64,000 nucleotides of DNA. Source: Campylobacter avium LMG 24591 (GTDB taxonomy: Bacteria > Campylobacterota > Campylobacteria > Campylobacterales > Campylobacteraceae). The notes under the pieces were generated by a model. The model saw nothing but the letters and a program-made list of their open reading frames with translations, made no database searches and was not told the origin of the DNA. The DNA lies in contig NZ_CP022347.1 in the NCBI RefSeq assembly GCF_002238335.1, positions 434,001-498,000 on the forward strand. Direction: 5' to 3'. Positions 54,065-63,752 of the stretch are shown piece after piece. Made by a program: the position numbers and the translations under genes. The stretch's first letter is position 1; the number at the start of each line of letters is the position of its first letter.

Positions 54065-55137
54065 AAGAAAAATTATTAAAATCCCTAAAAGATAGTATTG
54101 TTTTAAATCCCACAGAAAGAGTGTGGCAAATGCCATTTTTTGGTGCCTTTGGTGTTGGGATTGTGCTTAGCATTTCAGCCTTTTATGAAAGGATAGATTT
54201 AGGACTTATATCTATGATAGGCGTTTTAGCCTTTTTATATGTGCCAAATACTCCTATTTATCACAGAATGGCTGTTGTGATGTCTTGTTCTTTTGGTCTG
54301 TGTCTTTGCTTTTTGCTAGGGCTTTTAACGCATATTTTACCCTCTTTTTTAACTCCATTTATCATAGCCTTTATAGCAGCTACCTCTTCTATCTTGGTAA
54401 GATACTATGATATAGGAGCGCCGGGGTATTTTTTCTTTGTTTTTTCAGCCCTGCTTGCCTCGTTTTTTCCCTTTGAGCTAAGTGAGTTTATTTTTCTAAC
54501 CGGACTTGTTTGCGTAGGCACTATGGTTGCAAATTTAATGGCATTTTTATACTCCTTATCAGTGATTTACATCTTTAAAAATTCTTTGCCAAAGCCTATT
54601 CCTGTTAGAGGTGAGCTTGGTTTTGAGGTGGTTGTTGTGGATTCTTTGATAATGGGTGTTTTTATAGGCTTTGCACTTTTTGTTGGGAATTTTTTAGAGC
54701 TTGAAAGGTCTTATTGGGTGGCTGTTTCTTGTGCTGTAGTTATGCAAGGTATCAGCTTAAATGGAGTTTTCATAAAACAGCTTCAAAGAATTTTAGGCAC
54801 CTTTTTTGGAGTTCTTTTGGCCTGGTATTTACTAAGTATAAATTTTAGCACCCTTTCTTTTATACTTTTGATGATGTTTTTGTTTTTTATGACTGAATTT
54901 GTGGTAACTAGAAACTACGCTTTGGCTATGATTTTCATCACTCCTTATACTACTTACTTAGCTGAGGTTGCCTCTAAGATGAGCTTAGACGCTGAAGTAA
55001 TAGCAAGTGCAAGGCTCATAGATATAGTTTTAGGAAGTATTTTAGGGCTAATTGGCGGCTTTGTAATGCACAAGCATTATTTAAGAAAGTATTTTGACAT
55101 CTTGGCTAGGGCTGTATTTAGGATAAAAAGAGTTTAG
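54061..55137 (+). CDS. FUSC/aromatic acid exporter-like membrane protein
   Basis: A 358-residue membrane protein with two blocks of about five helices (residues 25-170 and 195-345) connected by a short loop, the FUSC layout. RSYWVAVSCAVVMQGISLNGVFIKQLQRILGTFFGVLLAW is the most diagnostic segment. Family members export aromatic acids or other organic solutes; substrate unknown. It overlaps psd and ends with a four-base overlap of convergent napD. Confidence 0.78.
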   Translation: MKEKLLKSLKDSIVLNPTERVWQMPFFGAFGVGIVLSISAFYERIDLGLISMIGVLAFLYVPNTPIYHRMAVVMSCSFGLCLCFLLGLLTHILPSFLTPFIIAFIAATSSILVRYYDIGAPGYFFFVFSALLASFFPFELSEFIFLTGLVCVGTMVANLMAFLYSLSVIYIFKNSLPKPIPVRGELGFEVVVVDSLIMGVFIGFALFVGNFLELERSYWVAVSCAVVMQGISLNGVFIKQLQRILGTFFGVLLAWYLLSINFSTLSFILLMMFLFFMTEFVVTRNYALAMIFITPYTTYLAEVASKMSLDAEVIASARLIDIVLGSILGLIGGFVMHKHYLRKYFDILARAVFRIKRV

Positions 55138-55466
55138 AATTTGTCGTTTATATTTCCGCTGTATTTTATGTCTTTTGCGTCCTTTTGTTCATTTGCGATA
55201 TTTTCTATATTAGCAGACATAATCTTTTGCATATCCTCATCTAAATCCTGATAGCTAAAGACCATATTTATACTTATGATATTTTCAAGTTTTTCTAGTT
55301 TTTTATAAGAGCTTAATTCCTCATCTAAGTTTTCACTTTCTATTATAACGATGATTTTTTCATCTTCCACAAGCTCAACGGAGCAATTTTTTATAGAATT
55401 TATCTCCTTTAAAAGCCTTTCTTGTTTGTCTTTTTTTGCGTTTATTAGCACGCTTGAAATGTTCAT
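55134..55466 (-). CDS. napD: NapD, nitrate reductase maturation chaperone
   Basis: A 110-residue ferredoxin-like protein (MNISSVLINAKKDKQERLLKEINSIKNCSVEL) that binds the Tat signal of NapA and delays export until cofactor loading. Last gene of the nap operon, overlapping napL by four bases. Sequence is divergent but position and size support the call. Confidence 0.85.
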   Translation of the reverse strand: MNISSVLINAKKDKQERLLKEINSIKNCSVELVEDEKIIVIIESENLDEELSSYKKLEKLENIISINMVFSYQDLDEDMQKIMSANIENIANEQKDAKDIKYSGNINDKF

Positions 55467-56377
55467 TTTATTTCCTCAATGATTATTTGATTAGAAAAGC
55501 CAGAGATTAAAAGTTCCTCATCTAAAAATATCAAATTTTCAACCATCAGCCTTTTTGTATCTATGCTTTTTACGAGTTGTAAGCTAGGAAGTTCTAGGAC
55601 ATTTACTAAATTTTTTTCGCTATTTGCATAGGCTAAAAATTTAGCATCAGCGCTTAAGGCACAAGAATATATCAAAAAATTTTCTTTTATATGTCTTATC
55701 TCATCATCTTTTATCAAAGCTATATTTTTATCTGTAGAACAAGATACTATGTAATCTTTTTTGTTTGAAACTTGATAAATGTTATCTTTGTGTGCATTGT
55801 AAGATTTTTTGTCCTGCCAAGCTTTTAAATCAAAAAGCTCCACAACCCCGCTTTCAAAGACACTCACAAGCTCTGTTTTTTGCTCATTTATACTAGCGTC
55901 ATTTAAACTATAGTGCGAGAATGAAAAGCTTTTTATCACAGATAAATCACTGAGTTTTAAAAGCTTAATTTCAGCGGATAATAAAACAAGCAGCACGGTC
56001 TCATCATCTATAAAAAATACTTCCTTGGCGGAGTCAAAGCTTAAGGTTCTTGTAGTTAAAGTCCCGTTTTGATAGAGGCTTAAATTTTTTCCTCCCAACT
56101 TTCCCTCACTTAGTATTAAAAGCTTGGAATTTAGATAATCAAGGCTATAAATGCTAGGCTTTACATTGTCATCGTAGTAGTTTTTTATCTCAGCTAAGCT
56201 TACATCAAATTCTAAATTTTTAGTGTTTTTATCATAAACCAAGGCTTTGGCACTGTCTAAGCCTATTAAAATTTTATCTTGTCTTAGTGCTACTGTGCTT
56301 ACATTTGCATTAAATTCTAAAATATTAGCAAAGCTAAAAAAAATAAAAAAATTCAGCAGCACTAAGATTTTTAGCAT
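55463..56377 (-). CDS. napL: NapL, periplasmic WD-like protein of the nap operon
   Basis: A 304-residue protein with signal peptide (ILVLLNFFIFFSFA) and beta-propeller-like repeats (LIGLDSAKALVYDKNT, VVELFDLKAWQDKKSYNAHKDNIYQV, YIVSCSTDKNIALIKDD). NapL occurs only in epsilonproteobacterial nap operons and modestly influences nitrate reductase activity; its exact job is unknown. It overlaps napB by one base. Confidence 0.88.
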   Translation of the reverse strand: MLKILVLLNFFIFFSFANILEFNANVSTVALRQDKILIGLDSAKALVYDKNTKNLEFDVSLAEIKNYYDDNVKPSIYSLDYLNSKLLILSEGKLGGKNLSLYQNGTLTTRTLSFDSAKEVFFIDDETVLLVLLSAEIKLLKLSDLSVIKSFSFSHYSLNDASINEQKTELVSVFESGVVELFDLKAWQDKKSYNAHKDNIYQVSNKKDYIVSCSTDKNIALIKDDEIRHIKENFLIYSCALSADAKFLAYANSEKNLVNVLELPSLQLVKSIDTKRLMVENLIFLDEELLISGFSNQIIIEEIK

Positions 56378-56946
56378 TATTTAACGCCCTCGTTAAGTGT
56401 ATCTATGAGATTTGACTTCTTTTTTAAGCTTTCGTTTTGAAAATCAGCCTCAAAGGTATTTCCAACTACAAGCTTTGCGTCGCTTTGAACCACATGACAC
56501 TGAGTGCAAGAAAATCTAGCATTGCTAACCACATCTCCTGTGCTTTTGTTGTTTATAAAGTCAAAATAATGCGTCGCAGGCATGGCAGTAGCATTGATAT
56601 CGGCTGCTAAGGCCTTATCATGGCAGGTCAAGCAGATATTGTTATCAGGGCTTAAAGGTAGCATGCCCTCAATAGAGTGAGAAATCAAAGGCGGTGCATT
56701 TTCAAAGGCTCTTTGGTAAAGTTCACTTTCACCGGGCATTTCGCTGTCATACACAGCATTTGGCAAAACCACAGAATTTTCACTTTCTAAGCTTGTTTTT
56801 CTAAGCCCTATCTCAACATCACTAAGAGTTTTAGAGCTAGAAACATCAGTACTTGCATTAGTATCTTTTGTAGCAGAGTCTTTACAGGCTACAAACAAAA
56901 GGGCTAAAACACCTATAAATAAAACATGGCTTTTCTTTAACATCAC
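56377..56946 (-). CDS. napB: NapB, dihaem c-type cytochrome subunit
   Basis: A 189-residue periplasmic electron-transfer subunit with two haem motifs (CLTCH and CTQCH) and distal His in the ISHSIEGMLP and ATHYFDF segments. The signal peptide ends in LLFVACKDS, a lipobox, so this NapB may be lipid-anchored; most NapB proteins are soluble. Overlaps the napH end by four bases. Confidence 0.92.
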   Translation of the reverse strand: MMLKKSHVLFIGVLALLFVACKDSATKDTNASTDVSSSKTLSDVEIGLRKTSLESENSVVLPNAVYDSEMPGESELYQRAFENAPPLISHSIEGMLPLSPDNNICLTCHDKALAADINATAMPATHYFDFINNKSTGDVVSNARFSCTQCHVVQSDAKLVVGNTFEADFQNESLKKKSNLIDTLNEGVK

Positions 56947-57719
56947 AGTCTCCTTAAGTCAAAAATATTAAAATTTAAAGCATCATCATCGCAAACTTCT
57001 ATACATCTTGCACATCTTATACATTCGCCAGATTTTACCAAGCCGCTTTCCTTGGCTATTAAAGATAAAACCTGCTTTTCAGGGCAAATTTGAACACATT
57101 TGTAGCATTTGGTGCATTTATCAAGTCTGTATTTGATTTTCAAAAAAGCAAATTTTGATAGCAAAGCATAAAACGCACCAAGCGGACAAAGGTGAGAGCA
57201 AGTTGCCCTAGGGCTTAAAAATGTATCTATGCAAAATATAACAAAGGCAACAAAAATCCAAGACACAGAGCCAAATATAATGCCTCTGTGAATGATACCT
57301 ATGTATGAAAAGCTTTCAAACACAGGCAAAGATAGAAAAAAAGAAAGAAAAAGGCAGAGAAGCAAAATGTAATAACGCAAATTCTTGCTTAGCAAAAGGC
57401 TTTTTTCGGCTTTTAAATTTAGCTTTCTTCTAACAAAGGCTGAAAAATCAGTAATCATATTAACAGGACAAATCCAAGCACAAAAGGCTCTTCCTAGAAA
57501 AAGTCCGTATATTACACTTATTATCAAAGCTCCTATTAAGGCTGCAAAGTCTATGCTTAATGAAGCTAGATAAATTTGAAGCACTGCAAAAGGATCGCTT
57601 AGCGGTATGGTGTTAAAAAGATTTGACGAGCTTAAATTTCCGCTTAAAACAAAGGGAACAAAGCAAAAAAGGGCTAAAATTCCTAGCTGAACAATTCTTC
57701 TAAGCACAAGGTATTTCAT
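56943..57719 (-). CDS. napH: NapH, membrane quinol dehydrogenase ferredoxin
   Basis: A 258-residue protein with four membrane helices, cytoplasmic CP motifs (FCAWICPVNMITDFSAFVRRK and CSHLCPLGAFYALLSKF) and two C-terminal 4Fe-4S motifs (CTKCYKCVQICP, CIRCARCIEVCD). With NapG it passes electrons from menaquinol to NapB/NapA when napC is absent, as in Wolinella. It overlaps napG by four bases. Confidence 0.95.
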   Translation of the reverse strand: MKYLVLRRIVQLGILALFCFVPFVLSGNLSSSNLFNTIPLSDPFAVLQIYLASLSIDFAALIGALIISVIYGLFLGRAFCAWICPVNMITDFSAFVRRKLNLKAEKSLLLSKNLRYYILLLCLFLSFFLSLPVFESFSYIGIIHRGIIFGSVSWIFVAFVIFCIDTFLSPRATCSHLCPLGAFYALLSKFAFLKIKYRLDKCTKCYKCVQICPEKQVLSLIAKESGLVKSGECIRCARCIEVCDDDALNFNIFDLRRL

Positions 57720-58465
57720 AGTAAATCCCCATCATTTAGATAATCTTGAGCCTTATTTGACTTCATTTTTTCTTTGTTTTCTTGGCTATTTAGCCTTTTT
57801 TCATCATCTTTTTCCCAGCCTTTTACATAGTGGTTTCCAGCCTTGCCCAGCACATATTCTCTAGGCAAAACCCTTATGGCTGGCTCTTGCGTAACGCAAG
57901 CCCTTTCGCATAGCCCACAGCCTACGCACTGCTCATTATCCACCACAGGCAATAAAAAAGCGTGCTTTGCTGTTCTTTCATTTCTTTTCATCTCAAGCTT
58001 TAAAGCCTTATCTATCAAAGGACAGGCTCTATAACAGGCATCGCACTGTATGCCCCAATGCGCTATACAGCTTAAAGAATCAACTATAGCTACGCCCATT
58101 TTAAGCTTGAAAGCGCCGTCATTCATCTTTAAATATTTATCATCTAAAGCATTAGTAGGGCAGTCTCTTATACAAGGTAAGTCATCGCAAAGATAGCAAG
58201 GGACTTTTCTAGCCTCAAAAAAAGGAGTTCCATTTTTCGCACTATCAAAGATAGAGGCAAGCTTTAAGGTATCGTAAGGGCAGGCATTTACGCACAGTCC
58301 GCACCTTATACATTTTGATAAAAACTCCTCCTCCACATCAGCACCCGGTGGTCTTAGATAGTAGCTATCCTTTGCCTTTAAGGCCATGCTAGCTAAAAAT
58401 CCTCCGCCTACGCAAAGGCAAAGAGTTTTAAAGCCCTTTGTAAAAAATTCCCTTCTATTGTCCAT
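57716..58465 (-). CDS. napG: NapG, periplasmic ferredoxin
   Basis: A 249-residue Tat-exported (RREFFTKG) iron-sulfur protein with four 4Fe-4S motifs: CIRCGLCVNACP, CYLCDDLPCIRDCP, CIAHWGIQCDACYRACP and CVGCGLCERACV. Works with NapH as quinol-oxidising module. Placed five bases after napA. Confidence 0.95.
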   Translation of the reverse strand: MDNRREFFTKGFKTLCLCVGGGFLASMALKAKDSYYLRPPGADVEEEFLSKCIRCGLCVNACPYDTLKLASIFDSAKNGTPFFEARKVPCYLCDDLPCIRDCPTNALDDKYLKMNDGAFKLKMGVAIVDSLSCIAHWGIQCDACYRACPLIDKALKLEMKRNERTAKHAFLLPVVDNEQCVGCGLCERACVTQEPAIRVLPREYVLGKAGNHYVKGWEKDDEKRLNSQENKEKMKSNKAQDYLNDGDLL

Positions 58466-58470
58466 GAGTT

Positions 58471-61245
58471 TTAAACCTTTATTATCCTAACCGCACATTT
58501 TTTAAAGTCAGTTTCCTTAGACAAAGGACAGGTGGCATCAAGTGTAACCTTGTTTATATACACATTTTCATCAAACCAAGGCACATATACAAGTCCCACA
58601 GGAGGTACATTTCTACCCCTCATATCAACCTTAGCTTTGACTTTGCCTCTTCTTGATTCAACCCAGACTAAATCTCCTTGATTTAGGCCAAGCTTTTTGC
58701 AATCTTTTTCATTTATGTAGCACATAGCCTCAGGCACGGCTCTGTAAAGCTCAGGAACACGCATAGTCATAGTTCCGCTATGCCAATGCTCTAAAACTCT
58801 GCCGGTGCAAAGCCAGAAAGGATAGTTAGAATCAGGTCTTTCAGGTGCTTTCATGAAAGGTCTAAAGAAAATTTTAGCCTTATTTGTAAGAGGGAATTTC
58901 TCCTGGGTATTTGGTTTTAACAAATCTCCTTTTTGTAAGGCCTTATCAGAGCTTCCATAAAAGGCAAAGTCTGAATTTGGCGCGGCCTTTTTAGCGTAAT
59001 AATCATACTGAGTGTTAAAACGCCACTGTGTTTCCTTACCATTTACAACAGGCCACTTAAGTCCTCTTAGTCTGTGATAAGTATCAAAGTCAGCTAAATC
59101 ATGTCCATGTCCAAGTCCAAATTTGCGGTATTCCTCCCAAAGATATTTTTGCACGAAAAAGCCATATCCTTTAAATTCTTTACCATCGCTTCCAACAACC
59201 TTTCTTTCATCGCCAAAAACTTCAGTATTATCAAAGCCTTGTCCTATCTTATCATTTGCTTTAAAGGCTTTCGCGTCAGCATTTGCAAATAACACATCAT
59301 AAAGAGTGCTTTCCTCCGTATAACCCATAGCCTTAGCTTCCTCTAAAACATTAGGCAATGTTAGCTTATCATCCACCTTTGTTTCTTTCCATACTTCTTT
59401 TAGCTTAAATCTTTTTGAAAATTCAATCATCTGCCAAGTATCACTCATAGCATCGCCAATTGGCAAGACTTGTTGTCTCCAATGCTGAGTTCTTCGCTCT
59501 GCATTTCCGTAAGCTCCCCATTTTTCATAAATCATAGCTGAAGGCAAGATTAAATCCGCTACTTTAGCCGAAATTCCAGGATAACTATCGCTTACCACTA
59601 TAAAATTATCCATGGTTCTAGCAGCTTTTATCCAGTGATTTGCATTAGCTGTGTTGTGCCAAGGATTATTTACCTGTACCCAAATGAATTTGATTTTAGA
59701 ATCCTCTAAATCCCTCATTATTTGCACATAATGAGAACCTGGCTTAGGATTTATAGTATTTTTTGGAAGTTTCCAAATTTTTTCTGTGATTTCTCTGTGC
59801 TTAGGATTTGCCACAACCATATCAGCAGGCAAGCGGTGAGAAAAGGTGCCAACCTCTCTTGCAGTTCCACAAGCGCTTGGTTGTCCGGTTAAAGAAAAGG
59901 CGCCAGAGCCTGGTTTTGCTTGTTTTCCAAGTAAGAAATGCACCATATAAGCTTGTTCATTCACCCAAGTTCCTCTTGTGTGTTGGTTAAAACCCATAGT
60001 CCAAAAGCTTACGACTTTTCTATTTTTTTCTATGTAAAGATTTGCTAAGCTTTGTAGCTTTTGCTTAAAACTTTCTAAATCTTCATTATCATCGCCCTTT
60101 GCGACTTTAGCAACATAATCTAAAGTGTAAGGCTCAAGAGCTTTTTTAAAATCATCAAAACTTATTTCCCAATGATCAGTAGCAGCAGCACCGTGTTTCA
60201 TATCTAGTTTATCCCCTGCTTTCAAGCCAAGATATGCCAAAGATACTGCTTCTTCTTCATCAAGTATTATAGAATTTTCTTTTGCTACAGTATCTTTTTC
60301 ACTCTCTTGAAAACTTGGATGATTTTGGTTATTTCTCATACCATAACCTATATCTGCATATCCTGTAGTAAATATACAGTGCTCTTTTACAAATTTTTCA
60401 TCTATTGATTCTGGATGATTATAAACAATCTCTCTTGCTATAAAATTCCAGATTGCTAAATCCGTGCTAGGTTTAAAAATAATCTCAATATCTGCTATGT
60501 GAGAGGTTCTGTTTGAAAAGGTGCTTAAATTTACTATCTTTACTTTATCTTGATTGCTAAGCTTTCTATCGCTTACCCTGGACCATAAAATAGGGTGCAT
60601 TTCAGCCATGTTTGCACCCCAAGTTACGATAGTATCAGTAAGTTCTATATCATCATAACAGCCTGAGGGTTCATCTACTCCAAAAGTTTGCATAAAGGCA
60701 ACAACAGCTGAAGCCATGCAGTGTCTGGCATTTGGGTCTATGTTGTTTGAGCGAAAGCCGCCTTTTATAAGCTTTACCGCCGCATAGCCTTCTTGTATGG
60801 TGTATTGGCCGCTACCAAAAACGCCTATGCCGCTAGGACCAAGCTCGTTATAAGCTCTTTTAAACTGCTTTTCCATCTCATCAAAGGCTCTTTGCCAAGA
60901 AACCTGCCTAAATTTGCCGTTTTTATCAAATTCACCCTTGTCATTTACCCTTAAAAGTGGTGCTACAAGCCTGTCTTCTCCATACATTATCTTAGCGTTA
61001 AAATAGCCCTTTATGCAGTTTAAGCCACGGTTAACCGGAGCGGCTGGATCGCCCTTTACAGCAACTATCTTGCCATCTTTTCTAGCTACCATAATGCCAC
61101 AGCCCGTGCCGCAAAATCTACACACAGATTTATCCCAACGCCAAGAATCTTGCTGATTTGCCATAACAGAGCTAGGCACAGTTAAACCAGCCACACTAGC
61201 GGCACTTGCGATAGCGGTATTTTTGATAAAATCACGTCTATTCAT
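58471..61245 (-). CDS. napA: NapA, periplasmic nitrate reductase catalytic subunit
   Basis: A 924-residue molybdenum enzyme reducing nitrate to nitrite. Twin-arginine signal [20 protein letters not shown], 4Fe-4S motif [12 protein letters not shown]...CIKGYF, and the Mo-coordinating cysteine in [15 protein letters not shown]. The C-terminal cofactor region ([30 protein letters not shown]) is intact. The ribosome-binding site is GGAGG, eleven or so bases upstream. First gene of napAGHBLD; no napC and no napF, as in C. jejuni. Confidence 0.97.
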   Translation of the reverse strand: MNRRDFIKNTAIASAASVAGLTVPSSVMANQQDSWRWDKSVCRFCGTGCGIMVARKDGKIVAVKGDPAAPVNRGLNCIKGYFNAKIMYGEDRLVAPLLRVNDKGEFDKNGKFRQVSWQRAFDEMEKQFKRAYNELGPSGIGVFGSGQYTIQEGYAAVKLIKGGFRSNNIDPNARHCMASAVVAFMQTFGVDEPSGCYDDIELTDTIVTWGANMAEMHPILWSRVSDRKLSNQDKVKIVNLSTFSNRTSHIADIEIIFKPSTDLAIWNFIAREIVYNHPESIDEKFVKEHCIFTTGYADIGYGMRNNQNHPSFQESEKDTVAKENSIILDEEEAVSLAYLGLKAGDKLDMKHGAAATDHWEISFDDFKKALEPYTLDYVAKVAKGDDNEDLESFKQKLQSLANLYIEKNRKVVSFWTMGFNQHTRGTWVNEQAYMVHFLLGKQAKPGSGAFSLTGQPSACGTAREVGTFSHRLPADMVVANPKHREITEKIWKLPKNTINPKPGSHYVQIMRDLEDSKIKFIWVQVNNPWHNTANANHWIKAARTMDNFIVVSDSYPGISAKVADLILPSAMIYEKWGAYGNAERRTQHWRQQVLPIGDAMSDTWQMIEFSKRFKLKEVWKETKVDDKLTLPNVLEEAKAMGYTEESTLYDVLFANADAKAFKANDKIGQGFDNTEVFGDERKVVGSDGKEFKGYGFFVQKYLWEEYRKFGLGHGHDLADFDTYHRLRGLKWPVVNGKETQWRFNTQYDYYAKKAAPNSDFAFYGSSDKALQKGDLLKPNTQEKFPLTNKAKIFFRPFMKAPERPDSNYPFWLCTGRVLEHWHSGTMTMRVPELYRAVPEAMCYINEKDCKKLGLNQGDLVWVESRRGKVKAKVDMRGRNVPPVGLVYVPWFDENVYINKVTLDATCPLSKETDFKKCAVRIIKV

Positions 61246-61470
61246 CTGAGTCTTGCCTCCATTGAAATATTTTTGAGAATGTTTTTGATTTTAGCGAAAA
61301 AATAGTTAATATTTTATAAATTAAAATAATTTCTAAGTATTGTAAAAAGGAGATTTTATATCTTTTATAGAGGACAAATTTAATAAATTAAATATAAACA
61401 ATTTTAAATATAAAATTTACAAAAACACAATATAATTTAGCTTTTATTTACATAAAAATTAGGAGTTGCT
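61246..61470. promoter_or_regulatory. Divergent nap/doxX promoter region
   Basis: A 225-base very AT-rich gap. On the plus side TATAAT at 61431-61436 followed by AGGAG serves doxX. On the minus side the napA leader ends with GGAGG; a TAAAAT-like -10 at about 61288-61293 is possible. In C. jejuni nap is under RacR and oxygen/nitrate control; no clear matching dyad is seen here. Confidence 0.55.
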
Positions 61471-61863
61471 ATGCAGGATTTTGGCATTTTGATTTTAAGG
61501 CTTAATGTTGGAATTTTAATGTTTCTTCACGGATTACAAAAGGTTTTTAGCGGTATAGATGGGATTAAAGCTTCTGTGACAGCTTTTTCTTTGCCTGAAT
61601 TTGTGGCTTATGGCGTGTATTTAGGAGAGCTTGTAGCACCTGTTTTAATAATACTTGGTATTTTTACTAGGCTTTCTTCTTTAGCAGTGCTTTGCACAAT
61701 GATTTTTGCTTCTTTGGTTGTTTTAGGCGGAAATGTTGAGGGTTACTTAGCCTTAAATCAGCACGGTGGCTGGATAGTAGAGCTTCAAGCACTTTACGCC
61801 TTTGGTTCTTTAGCACTTATCTTTTTAGGTGCTGGAAAATACGCCCTTTACAACAAATTTTAG
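61471..61863 (+). CDS. DoxX-family membrane protein
   Basis: A 130-residue protein with four hydrophobic helices. RLNVGILMFLHGLQKVFSGIDGI and YGVYLGELVAPVLIILGIFTRLSSLAVL are the family signature. DoxX/DoxD-like proteins are loosely tied to redox or thiol stress; role here unknown. It converges on the P-type ATPase with a four-base overlap. Confidence 0.85.
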   Translation: MQDFGILILRLNVGILMFLHGLQKVFSGIDGIKASVTAFSLPEFVAYGVYLGELVAPVLIILGIFTRLSSLAVLCTMIFASLVVLGGNVEGYLALNQHGGWIVELQALYAFGSLALIFLGAGKYALYNKF

Positions 61864-63752
61864 TGATTGCAACAACAAGAGGAGTCGTGAATTTGCAAAG
61901 CATTCGCGCTCTCTTGTTCCTCTTTTTTGTTTTTATATAGTAATCTCAAAGCATTTAGCACCACAATCACAGTTACTCCGGTATCAGCAAGTATAGCAAG
62001 ATACATAGGAATAAAGGTGATTGAGGCTAAGATTATAGTTAGAACTTTCACTCCTAAGGCTAGGCTTAAATTCAGCAAAAGAATTTTTTTGCTGAATTTG
62101 GCTAGCTTCATTAAATCAACGAGCTTTGATAAATTATCATTCATTATCACGATATCTGAGTTTTCTACGCTTATATCGCTTCCCATTTTTCCCATAGCTA
62201 TGCCAACATTTGCCTTAATAAGTGCTAAAGAATCATTTATCCCGTCCCCTACAAAGATAATTTTTTCTTTATTTTTAATATCATTTTCTATGAATTTCAA
62301 CTTATCTTGCGGCAGGCACTGAGCCTTACAATCGTCTATTTCTAGCTCTTTTGCCACAGCTTCAACCCTATCTTTTTTATCTCCGCTTAAAATTTGTGTT
62401 TTTAATCCCATTTCTTTCAAGGCTTGTATGCAAGTTTTTGCCTCATCTTTTATCTTATCATCTACCAAAAATGAAGCTAAGTAGGCATTATTTACGGCTA
62501 AATGTATGTTGAAAGTATCTATCACATCTTGTGGCAAAGAAATTTGCTTTTCTTGTAAAAATCTAGCACTTCCCATAATGATTTTTGTATCATTTAAGCT
62601 TGCTATTACGCCTTTGCCGCGTATTTCTTGGTGTTTTATATCATCCCTTTGCTTGAAATTTTTGTTTGCAAGAAAGACCTTGGCTAAAGGATTGCTTGAG
62701 TTTAGCTCTGCTAAATAAGCGTAATAAAGCACCTCTTCATCGCTTTTATCGCTGCGATTTAGTATCTTTTGCAGCTTAAATTCTCCCTTGCTTAGAGTTC
62801 CTGTCTTATCAAAAATTATCTTTGTAGCCCTTGTAAGCTCGTCTAAAAAAACTCCTCCCTTTATCACAATGCCCATTTTAGAAGCCTTACCAACTGCTGC
62901 AAAATAAGTAAGTGGCACGCCTATGACAAAAGCACAAGGGCAAGATATGACAAGCAAGATTAAGGATTTTTCAAAATAAGTCTTAAAGACATCAAAGCCG
63001 TAGATAGCAGTCGGTATGAGGCTTATTAAAATAGCTAGAAAAACCACTGCAGGTGTGTAAAATTTAGCAAATTTGCTTATTATTTTTTCAAGTCTTGCTC
63101 TTTGTGAATTTTGGATTAAATCTAAAATTTTATTTATGCTTGAATTTTCATAAGTTCTTATAACTCTTGCCTTAATGGCCTTATCTTGATTTATCATGCC
63201 AGCTAAGAGTTCGTCTTGCTTAAGAAATCTTTTAGGAACAGCTTCTCCGCTTAAGGCCTTGGTGTCTAAAAAAGCTTCCTCATCAAGTAGCAAACAGTCC
63301 AGCGGAACCTTTTCAAAAGCCTTTATAAGTATGAGTTCGTCCGGCTTTACATCTTGTGCTTTTACTTCTTGGATTTCATCCTTGTGTATTAAATTTGCTT
63401 TGTCGCTTTTTAAGGATAGCAGGGAAGTAACTGTGTTTTTAGAATGAGCCACCGCCTTGTTTTCGTAATACTGTCCTATCTTGTAAAATATAATTATAGC
63501 TATGGCTTCGCTAAATTCGCTAAGCATTAAACTTCCCAAGCTGGCTATGGCCATTAAGAAATTTTCTCTCATAAACGCTTTTTGCTTAAAGTCTAAAAAA
63601 GCATTTTTAAATATATCCTTGGCCAAAAAGATGTAAATTAGCATATAAATGATGAGGTAATATGTATCAAGCTCCTTTTTATCGTAGCTTAAAATTATGG
63701 CAAAAAACGCAAGAATTAAGCTTATAATGATGTTAAATTTATTCTTTTGCAT
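61860..63752 (-). CDS. P1B-type heavy-metal ATPase (Zn/Cd/Pb group)
   Basis: A 630-residue exporter. ISCPCAFVIGVPLTYFA carries the CPC ion motif of Zn/Cd/Pb pumps; DKTGTLSKGEF (phosphorylated Asp), AKALSGEAVPKRF-type actuator loop (TKALSGEAVP) and VGDGINDSLALIKANVGIAMG complete the catalytic domains. There is no N-terminal HMA metal-binding domain; instead the C terminus ends SSCCCNH, a Cys/His cluster likely to bind metal. It overlaps the ArsR-type regulator gene, which probably controls it. Confidence 0.9.
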   Translation of the reverse strand: MQKNKFNIIISLILAFFAIILSYDKKELDTYYLIIYMLIYIFLAKDIFKNAFLDFKQKAFMRENFLMAIASLGSLMLSEFSEAIAIIIFYKIGQYYENKAVAHSKNTVTSLLSLKSDKANLIHKDEIQEVKAQDVKPDELILIKAFEKVPLDCLLLDEEAFLDTKALSGEAVPKRFLKQDELLAGMINQDKAIKARVIRTYENSSINKILDLIQNSQRARLEKIISKFAKFYTPAVVFLAILISLIPTAIYGFDVFKTYFEKSLILLVISCPCAFVIGVPLTYFAAVGKASKMGIVIKGGVFLDELTRATKIIFDKTGTLSKGEFKLQKILNRSDKSDEEVLYYAYLAELNSSNPLAKVFLANKNFKQRDDIKHQEIRGKGVIASLNDTKIIMGSARFLQEKQISLPQDVIDTFNIHLAVNNAYLASFLVDDKIKDEAKTCIQALKEMGLKTQILSGDKKDRVEAVAKELEIDDCKAQCLPQDKLKFIENDIKNKEKIIFVGDGINDSLALIKANVGIAMGKMGSDISVENSDIVIMNDNLSKLVDLMKLAKFSKKILLLNLSLALGVKVLTIILASITFIPMYLAILADTGVTVIVVLNALRLLYKNKKEEQESANALQIHDSSCCCNH

